NCBI GenBank assembly: GCA_002842095.1
Contig: PHCB01000001.1
Span: 1 to 64,000 of the forward strand
Direction: 5' to 3'
Source: a candidate division BRC1 bacterium HGW-BRC1-1
GTDB lineage: Bacteria; Sumerlaeota; Sumerlaeia; Sumerlaeales; Sumerlaeaceae
DNA: 64,000 bases
Shown here piece after piece: positions 9,152 through 17,142 of the stretch (position 1 is its first letter; every line of letters begins with the position of its first letter). A model generated the notes under the pieces. It saw only the letters and a list, made by a program, of their open reading frames with translations, had not been told where the DNA came from and ran no database searches. The position numbers were made by a program, and so were the translations under genes.

Positions 9152-12100
9152 TATAAAGCCCTCCCTGAAATATGAATCACACCATACGCAACCGGACCGG
9201 CGACAATATCCGCTCTCTCCAGAGCGATGTCCAGATCCTGGATTCGCCTTGCGTAGTCTTGCTCTGCGGCGGCAATTTGAGACCGGCGCATTTTCTGAAT
9301 TTTCTCGTTGGTCGCTTGGCTGAGCTGTTCATCTAGAAGAGCGATCCGCGCCCGTTGACTGGTTGACAGGCTCTCCCGCCGGTACTCGGCCATTTCCTGG
9401 GTTTTTTGTATGTGCCTGGTTCTGGCATCGTTCCACGAGCTGTAGTGCTGGGCGTCCAAGTTATCCCAGACCAAAGAGCCAAGCCCATCAGGCGTTACAT
9501 CGGGACAATCCGCAGCTCTCTCCAAGAGGCGACCAAGATGCTCGGTCACCAAAGCGGTGGAAGCTATAGGCTTAAGCACCAAGTCTTCCCTGATGCCGTG
9601 AAAACGCCACTGGTAAATAGCAAACTCATAACGCCCGGCAGGTATCTCATTTGACATGACGGACAGGCTACAGATGATTCTTTGCTTGTTATCTAATAAC
9701 TGAGCAGCCTGTTTCACCAATGGGTGGAGGGGCATGATGAAGGCGGCCTTGGGATGCTCCATGGCGCAATCAGATTCGAAGGTTATGGGTAAATGCTGGC
9801 TCCCACCCTTAAGCCAATTTTCCCACTCGCGATAGGCAGAAGTGGTCTGCCTGGGAAGTTGCTGAAAATCCCTTAAAAGGTGGGCACGGGATTCTTGGGC
9901 CAGTCGGAGGGTCTTGAGTTGCTTTTCGCCCAGGATAAACTCCTGGTCTTTACCGCAAACGTCCTGCAGGTATAGGGTCACCAACCTGCGGAGTGAATCT
10001 GGTGATAGCCAGAAACTTGACGCTTCGGCAATTTCGCGGTTCAGCTGATCTTGAGGAAGGCGAATGCCAAACAGTTCCGCCTGCTTCTGCTCCAAGTCTT
10101 CCTGCTCCTGAATGAGCCGGATTTTGTTATCGGATAGTTGCTGGAGCTTCCCCTTACGGTCCTCCTCACTCAGCTCATAGTTTTCTGCGATGTTTTTGAT
10201 CTCACGAGTGATTTCCCCAAGTATTTCCTCACCCCCTCCGAGGGAATTATTGAAGACCCCGATACGCACCAAGCACCGCTCATAAATATCCGCATCCACG
10301 GTTCCCGGCGTGATCAAGTTGACGATGGCGACGCTCTCGCTCTTCTGGCCGTTTCTGTCGATACGACCGATGCGCTGTTCTACCCGCATAGGATTCCACG
10401 GAAGGTCGTAGTTCACGATGCAGTCGCAGAACTGGTAATCAAGACCTTCACAGCCGATTTCGGAAAACAACAACAGATCGAGACAGTCTTCGTCATCCTT
10501 CGGTTTCTCAAAACGGGCGCGAAGGGTTACACGATCCTCATCCGGCGTTCCCCCATGGACCAACGCAACGCGAAAACCGTCCTTGCTGAGATGGTCGAAG
10601 AGATAGCTCAGGGTATGCCGGAAGCTGCTGAACAACATGACCTTGTTGTTTGGGAGGCTTTGCTTATCGCGGATGATGCTACGTAAAGCCTCGAGTTTGG
10701 GGTCGATCGCCTCCAGAGTAAGAGCCGCCTTCAGCAATCTCTGAATTTGGCTTTCGATGGGAATGATGGCCTCGTCCTGAAGGACGCCGGTGTCATCCGC
10801 TTCTTCCCAAGACAGTTCATCCATATGTCGATTGAGGATTGACTCAAGAAAGGGTGCAAGACCAAAGAGGCAACTGGCCGCTTGTCGCCTGATGGTGGTC
10901 ATCATGAACTTCACGTTAAGCCCGTTGTGAATCTGGCTGAAAATTTCAGCCTGTATTCTCAAAAGTTCGTCATGCAAAAGCTGCTGAGCCGGAGTGAATG
11001 GTACGACGACCGTCTCGGGCTTCCTGACCGTGAAATTCCCAATATCGCGGCGGCGCGTTCTATTGATGATACCGGCGAAGGTGTGCATTCCCTCCGTGTC
11101 GGAGATCATCCTTATGCGATTCTCGTGTGTAACCCCGCCCCCCAAGAGTTCAGACCGAACCCGAACAAAATCCGGATTGTGTCTGAGTATAGCCTGGCCC
11201 CAAGGCGTGGATGCCGCCTGATCGAGAGCTTCCATTGCCAGGTTTTGCCACTCCGGTGTTTGAGACCGCATCGCCGACACCGCCTGATTGATAAACGGGT
11301 TCGGCTCAGCCATGTGCGAGAAACTCTCCTGATCGATGATGAGATCGGGGCGAAGCGTATTGAGAAGAACAAATAGATCGTTGCTGCCCAGCTGGATCGG
11401 GGTGGCCGTCAAGAATACTACAGCGTCCGCATGATCGCAGAAAAACTTCACGGCCTTGTGGCTGTAAGTCTCCTGATTTCGGATGTGGTGAGCCTCATCG
11501 ACAATAACCAGATCGAAGCGGGGTGGCGGATCAAGGTCCAGAAGGCCTTTTTTTCGCTTCCGCTTTCCTTCGGGAGCCGAACCATACAGGAGTGCTTCAT
11601 CGAACAGGGAGAACGGGACGATGCTTTTCAGGTGTTGCTCCGGCCAGACACCATCCAGATCCATCTCGTTGATGCAATACCTCAAGGTGGAGCCATCAAG
11701 ATGGGTAAAACGCTCTTCGAAGCGTTTCATTTCGTTCATCCACTTTTTCTCAATAACCAGCGGGCGCGGGCAGACAATGAGTACGGAACGTATCTCACGC
11801 CTCGCCTGAAGCTCGCGCAGGATGAGACCTGCTTCGATGGTCTTACCTACTCCAACGCCATCGGCAATGAGCAAGCGTGGACGATCCGACCGGATAAACC
11901 GCAACACCGGCCTGAATTGATACGGGATGAAGTCAACACGGGCGGCGTTGAGAGAGTAGAGGGTGGACAGCCCCGGATACTTTATCTGTAGCGCGGTGAG
12001 ATAGGCATGGAAATGGTCGCGGGGTAAGCTTTTTTCTTTTTCCTCACTCCGGTCTTCGACTTGCAATTGCGACGCGTAAAACGTTTGGGTTGTCCCATCT

Positions 12101-12735
12101 ATGAAGACATTGAATCGATTCTCGGGCTTTCCGGGCAACACGGCAATCACAGCGCCACGGCTTGATGGGTTTGATTTAGCGAAGACGATCTGCCCGGGTT
12201 CAAATTCGGCCACATCGTTTTTCCTTTCCGGAAGCGCGGAAGGCGTCTCTGTGCCTGAGTCTGGTTGCGACTGTGTCTCCAACGCGCGGAGGGCGGCCTT
12301 TGTCTTTCGTAAATCTTGAACCAAATTGTCATCCGCACCGATAACAACCGCAAATCGCTGAAGGGTATCCAGATCCCGGTATATGTCGTCAACGGGGAAG
12401 CCCTCTGTGTTTGCGTGCGCCCAGTGATTGCGAACCGTTTGCATTTCCTTGACGAAGTGACGGGCTTCGGAGGTCAGGTTAAGGCTGTTAGAAATCTGAT
12501 ACCAATTCTGGTCCAGAACCCGAAGAAGTCCTGCGAGATCAAGGCCACTCATCGACGTAATATTGCATTGCTCCAACCGTCTCTTTTGATGCAATGACAG
12601 TGTATTTAAGACAGCCTTGTTCCACCAGTCGTCAAATAGCGGCGGTAAGACTCTTTCTATAAATATGGCGAGCTGCTCGGCCACGTCGCTAAGATGCTTC
12701 GCAACAGCACCATAAATTTGGGACTTTTCTTCCAT
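9151..12735 (-). CDS. HEPN (Swt1-type) + SNF2 helicase (putative defence protein)
   Basis: This 1194-residue protein has four parts. Residues 1-150 are a helical Swt1-like HEPN domain with the RNHWAH motif (Arg102, His107, an R-x4-H of the RNase-type HEPN fold). Residues about 178-225 form a small beta domain (PGQIVFAKSNP...). Residues about 270-840 are an SNF2 helicase with DGVGVGKT (292-299), DEAH (413-416), a TATPIQ motif III and RIGRIDRNGQ motif VI. A long coiled-coil tail contains two further helical stretches. It resembles the SNF2 proteins of defence islands such as DrmD of DISARM, but no DISARM partner genes are present. It is the first gene of the pair and overlaps the ATPase gene by one base. 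Confidence 0.8.
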   Translation of the reverse strand: MEEKSQIYGAVAKHLSDVAEQLAIFIERVLPPLFDDWWNKAVLNTLSLHQKRRLEQCNITSMSGLDLAGLLRVLDQNWYQISNSLNLTSEARHFVKEMQTVRNHWAHANTEGFPVDDIYRDLDTLQRFAVVIGADDNLVQDLRKTKAALRALETQSQPDSGTETPSALPERKNDVAEFEPGQIVFAKSNPSSRGAVIAVLPGKPENRFNVFIDGTTQTFYASQLQVEDRSEEKEKSLPRDHFHAYLTALQIKYPGLSTLYSLNAARVDFIPYQFRPVLRFIRSDRPRLLIADGVGVGKTIEAGLILRELQARREIRSVLIVCPRPLVIEKKWMNEMKRFEERFTHLDGSTLRYCINEMDLDGVWPEQHLKSIVPFSLFDEALLYGSAPEGKRKRKKGLLDLDPPPRFDLVIVDEAHHIRNQETYSHKAVKFFCDHADAVVFLTATPIQLGSNDLFVLLNTLRPDLIIDQESFSHMAEPNPFINQAVSAMRSQTPEWQNLAMEALDQAASTPWGQAILRHNPDFVRVRSELLGGGVTHENRIRMISDTEGMHTFAGIINRTRRRDIGNFTVRKPETVVVPFTPAQQLLHDELLRIQAEIFSQIHNGLNVKFMMTTIRRQAASCLFGLAPFLESILNRHMDELSWEEADDTGVLQDEAIIPIESQIQRLLKAALTLEAIDPKLEALRSIIRDKQSLPNNKVMLFSSFRHTLSYLFDHLSKDGFRVALVHGGTPDEDRVTLRARFEKPKDDEDCLDLLLFSEIGCEGLDYQFCDCIVNYDLPWNPMRVEQRIGRIDRNGQKSESVAIVNLITPGTVDADIYERCLVRIGVFNNSLGGGEEILGEITREIKNIAENYELSEEDRKGKLQQLSDNKIRLIQEQEDLEQKQAELFGIRLPQDQLNREIAEASSFWLSPDSLRRLVTLYLQDVCGKDQEFILGEKQLKTLRLAQESRAHLLRDFQQLPRQTTSAYREWENWLKGGSQHLPITFESDCAMEHPKAAFIMPLHPLVKQAAQLLDNKQRIICSLSVMSNEIPAGRYEFAIYQWRFHGIREDLVLKPIASTALVTEHLGRLLERAADCPDVTPDGLGSLVWDNLDAQHYSSWNDARTRHIQKTQEMAEYRRESLSTSQRARIALLDEQLSQATNEKIQKMRRSQIAAAEQDYARRIQDLDIALERADIVAGPVAYGVIHISGRAL

Positions 12736-13858
12736 TGTGAACCCCTCCCGACTTTCTTGTGTTTACGAAAGATCCAATGGAACCACGGAGCCCAACAGAT
12801 TGAAATGCTCCGAAATTCCTATGCGCTCGTTCTGAATCATAGTTCCTTGCCCAACCCAATTGCATTTGGTCGTTAGCAGAGAACTGGCGAATGGCAACAA
12901 AAAGTGCATCTTGTATTAATGGGACACGGATAGCTTTTGCAGATCTATTTGTGATTCGTGTGGTCAAAGCATCGGACCAATAAGTGTAACGCAAAAAAGG
13001 ATTGGCGACAACTCGGTAATCCACGTAAGTTGTGATTAGTGGCAGGCTCGGACCGCTGATTTTTTCCCTTCTCACATCTGGATGGGTCGAGCTAACGGAA
13101 ATATCAAGTGAAGTTTGGGCTACCGTCCGAGTGGAAATCGCTGGCACTGGCACCAGTCGACAATACTGCACCCAATGAGCTGGCTCGAGCGTTCCATTAC
13201 CAGGTGCGGCTTGTTCTGCCAATGCCGGCGACCGTTCGTGTTATTTCACCCGTCGGGCCATGGAGCGTTCCTCAAGCCGGTCATAAATATCCCGAAAACA
13301 CAATCGTCATAAGATGATCCGGGACTGCTGAAGAATCCCCGGTGCTTCCGGGATGATGTTAGAGTGGCTTGTTGGTTAGCCCCGCAGAGCAGGAAAGGTT
13401 TCCCATAAAGACACAGAGGAACGCAATCTCAGGGCGGGCGTTTTGGGGGCTTGCACACCGGTTGCACACCGGTTGCACACCGGTCACACCCCAGTTGCAA
13501 TTCGATGAAAAAGTGGGGCGAGGCGCCGACCTGGGGAGGACAAGGGAGTGCTGAAGAATCCACCACCGTTTCTGGCATGTTGTTTGCCTTGATTAACTGC
13601 ATAGGATGCCTTCCATGCATCCCATCACCTCGAATTGCACCGCGTTACCCGCGACTTGCGCTTGAAAAAACCGGCAGCAGGACGCGTCCCGTTGCGGAAA
13701 CAGAAAATTCAGCAGTCCCGATCCTTAGCCACAACCTCTGAGTTCGTTTTGCAGACAATCCGCTGTGCGACCCAGCCCCACCGGATTTGCCTTGCCCTGG
13801 GCGTTCTGTGGGGTAACTCCATCTGCGACCCATCAAAATTCTCCGGAGTAGACCGCCC
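12736..13858. other. Long spacer, mostly non-coding, with one orphan open frame
   Basis: This 1.1-kb stretch separates the two-gene island from the DUF3370 gene. On the minus strand a frame stays open from 13240 into the start of the helicase gene (about 177 codons from a TTG at 13222). It has protein-like composition in part, but no ATG, no good ribosome-binding site and no recognised family, so it may be a gene remnant. A 13-base word, TGCTGAAGAATCC, occurs at 13326 and again at 13549. An 11-bp triple tandem repeat lies at 13451-13483. No tRNA, terminator or transposase was found. The helicase promoter must lie near the left end. Confidence 0.5.
13451..13483. repeat. Three tandem 11-bp repeats
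   Basis: TTGCACACCGG is repeated three times without gaps and followed by a partial TCACACC copy. The 11-bp period places the units on the same face of the helix, as in iteron or activator-binding arrays. It lies about 375 bases upstream of the DUF3370 gene and about 715 bases upstream of the helicase start. Its function is unknown. Confidence 0.7.
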
Positions 13859-14992
13859 ATGACCGCACACGAACACACCCCCATTCCTGCCGAGGTTCAG
13901 CAGACGCTACGGTCAGCCGGCAGCGGCCAGACCATTCTGATTAACGACTTCGATATGAACGCGCTCCCCTGTCTGGATTGGTCGACGCAGGTGGCGGACG
14001 GGCCGCAGTATGTTTTCTCAGACGACCCCGAGTATTTCCGTGTGGAAGAGGCCGTGGGCATGCGCGAGCGGGTGCAGCCGGGCGTGGTGCGCATCTACAT
14101 TTACCATGTGAACGGCATGGAGAAGACGACCAAGAAGATCGCCACGATGATCGAGAACCTTGGGTCGGCTCCCATGACGGTGCGCCTGCTGCGCTATGCG
14201 AGCATGGGGCCGAGCCTCGAATATCACAACATCGGCAAGGGCGGGCTGGAGCAATTCTTCAACTCGGTGCCTGAAGAAACCGGACGCACCGTGGCACCCA
14301 ACGCGATGATTGCCATCGACGAAAAAATGGCGGCGGCGTCCGTGCAGTTCGACGAACTGGTGCATGGTTGGTACGAGGTGGAGATCGACCAGCCCGCCGA
14401 GATTTCGACCGTGATGACCGACCTCGATGTGCCCTTCGAGATGGCGGCCCGCCGCCAGCCGGTGCAGCCGTCGAAGCACATGGGCGAGGGCGCGGGTCGC
14501 GGAATCTTTACGACCTCGAACATGGACGTAACGGTGAACGCGGGCCAGGCCATCGACACCGCCAACGGCGCGGTGAGGCTGGTGCTGGCCGACGGCGAGA
14601 AAGACCCGTGGATTGAGGGAATGGATAACAGCCGCGGGGCAGTTGCCCGGCTGGCAGGAAATTACGGCGTGCTTTACAGCATTCGCATGAAGGTAAAAAG
14701 CACCGACGGCCGCGGCCTGGCCGTGGTGGTGTGGAACCCGCGTAGCCATGAGATGTACTGTGGCGGTCTGGCCGTTGTGGTTCGCATCAGCGACGGCGAA
14801 CTGCCCGGCGGCGTGGTGATCGCCCCCTCGGATCGCGAGCGCATTGCTCATGCCCCCGAGGCGGCGCTGGTCCAGCGTTTCGCCCCCGTGGCAGCCGGCG
14901 AGGAGCGCGAGATTGAAATCGTCTATTCGCCCCCCGGCGCCTCGTGCCTACCGATGCCCATCGTGTTTATCCCCTACACGCCGGCCTCGTAA
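13859..14992 (+). CDS. DUF3370-like protein, no signal peptide
   Basis: This 377-residue protein resembles DUF3370, a family of unknown function best known from cyanobacteria. Recognisable blocks are the YVFSDDPEYFRVEEAVGMRE segment, RIYIYHVNG, a GPSLEYHNIGKGG segment, GAGRGIF, NYGVLYSIRMKVKS and the terminal EIEIVYSPPGASCLP. GGAG at 13845-13848 supports the ATG at 13859, and an in-frame stop at 13814 rules out a longer form. Unlike its paralogue at 26541 it lacks a signal peptide, so as annotated it would be cytoplasmic or exported by other means. The next gene, a SurA-like chaperone, follows after 55 bases. Confidence 0.65.
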   Translation: MTAHEHTPIPAEVQQTLRSAGSGQTILINDFDMNALPCLDWSTQVADGPQYVFSDDPEYFRVEEAVGMRERVQPGVVRIYIYHVNGMEKTTKKIATMIENLGSAPMTVRLLRYASMGPSLEYHNIGKGGLEQFFNSVPEETGRTVAPNAMIAIDEKMAAASVQFDELVHGWYEVEIDQPAEISTVMTDLDVPFEMAARRQPVQPSKHMGEGAGRGIFTTSNMDVTVNAGQAIDTANGAVRLVLADGEKDPWIEGMDNSRGAVARLAGNYGVLYSIRMKVKSTDGRGLAVVVWNPRSHEMYCGGLAVVVRISDGELPGGVVIAPSDRERIAHAPEAALVQRFAPVAAGEEREIEIVYSPPGASCLPMPIVFIPYTPAS

Positions 14993-15047
14993 CCGCACAT
15001 CGCAGCAACGCCTCACAACGGACTTGAACCCAATAGAGAGAATCGGC

Positions 15048-16115
15048 ATGGTAGCCCTTAAGATGACTACGCCCATGTCCATTTCTCCGCGCCAGAGCAC
15101 CCTGCTGCACATGCTGATGATGTGCCTTTTCGCCATGATGTTTGTCACCACCTCGCCACAACCGGCACGCGCAGAGACGCTTCCGGTGGACCGGGTAATT
15201 GCGCGGCTGAACGAAGACATCCTGACCATCAGCGATGTGGCGGAAGCCGCCGCTCAAACCGGACGCCAGAGCCGCCTGTCGCCCGATCTGGTGGGCGCGC
15301 TGCTCGACCGTACGCTGCTGTTGCAGGCAGCGAAAAAAGCGATGGTCGAGGTGCCCGACGACGATATCAATCGTCAGGTGGAGGAGATGGTGACCGACCT
15401 GCAAAGCCATTACGATGGTGACGCCGGATTTCGTCAGGCGCTATTGGAGGAGCATCAAACCCTCGAGCGGTTGAAGGAAGAACTGCGACGCAAGGCCATC
15501 ATCGACTACAAGCTGTATCGTGTGGTCGCCGCGCGCATTTCACTGTCTGACACCGACGTGGCGCAGTACGAAAAATCGACCCTCGCCAACGAGGGGACGC
15601 CGCCCGAGGCATTTCATCTGCGGCAACTCTCGGTGCCCATCACCGGCGAGGGTGCGGCGGGGCGAAATCAGGCGCTGAGCCGCGTGGCGGAACAGCTCTC
15701 GCGCATGAACGCGGAGGGGTTGAGTTTTGTCGAGGGGATAAAGAAATACAGCACCGACGCACTGGCAAAGGCCAGCGGAGGCGACCTCGGTTTCATGCCC
15801 GCGGACAGTCTGGCACCCAAGGTGCTGCAGGCCGTGCGAGATCTGAAGCCCGGCGAAGTGACGCCGCCCATGATAACGGGGGCCAACGCCAGCATTTTTT
15901 ATCTCGATTCAAAGCGGGGTGCCCGCACCACGTTGTTTCAGCAGCGCTTCGGGGAGGAACGCACGAAGTTGCTGGATGAACTCCGGAAAAAAGCGCGGCT
16001 GCAGGTTTATGACGCCGAGTTTGCGAAGTACGTGCCGGAGTCGTATCGGAGTCTGATGGAAACGACCACGAGCGGTGCAACGTCTCCATCCACAAAGGTC
16101 AGCAGCAAACCATGA
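15048..16115 (+). CDS. SurA-like periplasmic peptidyl-prolyl isomerase/chaperone
   Basis: The start at 15048 (after AGAGAG) gives 355 residues with a signal peptide cut near ARAE. The helical SurA N-terminal domain follows (DRVIARLNEDILTISDV, then LLDRTLLLQAA), then a single parvulin domain of about 95 residues (FHLRQLSVPI, GGDLGFMPADSLAP, LKPGEVTPPM). It should help outer-membrane proteins fold in the periplasm. Only one parvulin domain is present, whereas E. coli SurA has two. The stop overlaps the pdxA start as ATGA, the same surA-pdxA order seen in many proteobacteria. Confidence 0.85.
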   Translation: MVALKMTTPMSISPRQSTLLHMLMMCLFAMMFVTTSPQPARAETLPVDRVIARLNEDILTISDVAEAAAQTGRQSRLSPDLVGALLDRTLLLQAAKKAMVEVPDDDINRQVEEMVTDLQSHYDGDAGFRQALLEEHQTLERLKEELRRKAIIDYKLYRVVAARISLSDTDVAQYEKSTLANEGTPPEAFHLRQLSVPITGEGAAGRNQALSRVAEQLSRMNAEGLSFVEGIKKYSTDALAKASGGDLGFMPADSLAPKVLQAVRDLKPGEVTPPMITGANASIFYLDSKRGARTTLFQQRFGEERTKLLDELRKKARLQVYDAEFAKYVPESYRSLMETTTSGATSPSTKVSSKP

Positions 16116-17140
16116 GCGGGAGTGTCGGTCCGCTGCCCCGCATAGCGATAAGCATGGGCGACCCGGGGGGCGTGGGCCCGGAGGTGACCGCACGCGCGCT
16201 GGCACGCGAGGATGTACGAGCCGCGCTGACTGCGGTGGTTGTGGGCGATGCCGACCTTCTGAATGCCGCCGCGAAGACGTGCTCGTTGCCGCTGTCGTTT
16301 CAGGCGGTGGAGGACCCTGCCGCTATCGCCACCGCCGAAACCCACCCTCACCAGATTCCTGTTTTTGAACCGTTCCCGCGCCCCGCGCAGGGTTACGCCA
16401 TGGGCCAGATTGCGGCCGACAACGGACGCGCCGCCCACGAGTGGATCACGTCTGCGGTGGGGCTGGTGCGCAACGGCACGGCCGACGCACTTGTCACCGC
16501 ACCCATTGCGAAGGAAGCGATGTTCGCCGCCGGTTTCACATTTCCGGGACACACAGAATTGCTCGCGCGATTGTGCGACGATTGCGACGTGCGGATGATG
16601 CTGGCCGGTGGCGGTCTGCGGGCTGTGCTGGAAACCATCCACATGGCACTGACCGATGTTCCCGCCACGATCACTCAAGAAAGCCTGCGCCGCACCCTCG
16701 ACATAACCGCCATCTGGGCCGAGCGCTACGTGGCACCACACCCGCGCATCGCCGTGTGCGGATTGAACCCCCACGCGGGTGAGGGCGGGCATTTCGGACG
16801 CGAAGAGATCGACGTCATCGCCCCCGCCGTGCAGGACGCACGCACGCGCGGTCTTGATGTCTCGGGGCCTTTCCCCGCCGACACCATCTTCCACCGCATG
16901 CGCGAGGGTGAGTTCGATTTTGTGGTGGCCATGTACCACGATCAGGCGCTCATCCCCGTGAAAACGCTCGATTTCCATGGCGGCGTAAACATCACGCTGG
17001 GCTTGCCGATCATTCGCGTCTCGCCCGATCACGGCACGGCGTTCAACATCGCCGGGCACGGTTGCGCGAACGAATCGAGCATGGCGTCGGCTCTGCTACA
17101 CGCCGCCAACTTTGCACGGCGTGCGGCAGAAACCGCCTGA
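16112..17140 (+). CDS. pdxA: 4-hydroxythreonine-4-phosphate dehydrogenase
   Basis: This 342-residue cytoplasmic enzyme belongs to the DXP-dependent vitamin B6 pathway. It oxidises 4-phosphohydroxy-L-threonine, which leads to 3-amino-2-oxopropyl phosphate for PdxJ. Family blocks are complete: ISMGDPGGVGPE at the N-terminus, TAPIAKEA, the metal-binding histidine in FPGHTELLA, CGLNPHAGEGG, MYHDQALIPVK and the C-terminal RVSPDHGTAFNIAG. Length is normal. It is translationally coupled to the SurA-like gene. The GH20 gene converges on it only two bases beyond the stop. Confidence 0.95.
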   Translation: MSGSVGPLPRIAISMGDPGGVGPEVTARALAREDVRAALTAVVVGDADLLNAAAKTCSLPLSFQAVEDPAAIATAETHPHQIPVFEPFPRPAQGYAMGQIAADNGRAAHEWITSAVGLVRNGTADALVTAPIAKEAMFAAGFTFPGHTELLARLCDDCDVRMMLAGGGLRAVLETIHMALTDVPATITQESLRRTLDITAIWAERYVAPHPRIAVCGLNPHAGEGGHFGREEIDVIAPAVQDARTRGLDVSGPFPADTIFHRMREGEFDFVVAMYHDQALIPVKTLDFHGGVNITLGLPIIRVSPDHGTAFNIAGHGCANESSMASALLHAANFARRAAETA

Positions 17141-17142
17141 TA

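Noticed and set aside
6065-12735. Naming the island DISARM or Septu
   Set aside because: DISARM needs drmA/drmB and usually a methylase, and Septu pairs an ABC-type ATPase with HNH; none of these is present.
13451-13483. CRISPR array
   Set aside because: The units are 11 bp and contiguous, without spacers, and there are no cas genes.
13635-13862. 75-codon plus-strand frame ending in the DUF3370 start (ATGA overlap)
   Set aside because: Tempting as a coupled leader gene, but it has no ribosome-binding site and no protein-like pattern apart from a short hydrophobic patch.
14018-14851. Histidine-rich 277-codon frame antisense to the DUF3370 gene
   Set aside because: It mirrors the sense codons; no ribosome-binding site and a composition typical of antisense frames.
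16007-17059. 350-codon frame antisense to pdxA
   Set aside because: Antisense shadow of a fully conserved enzyme.
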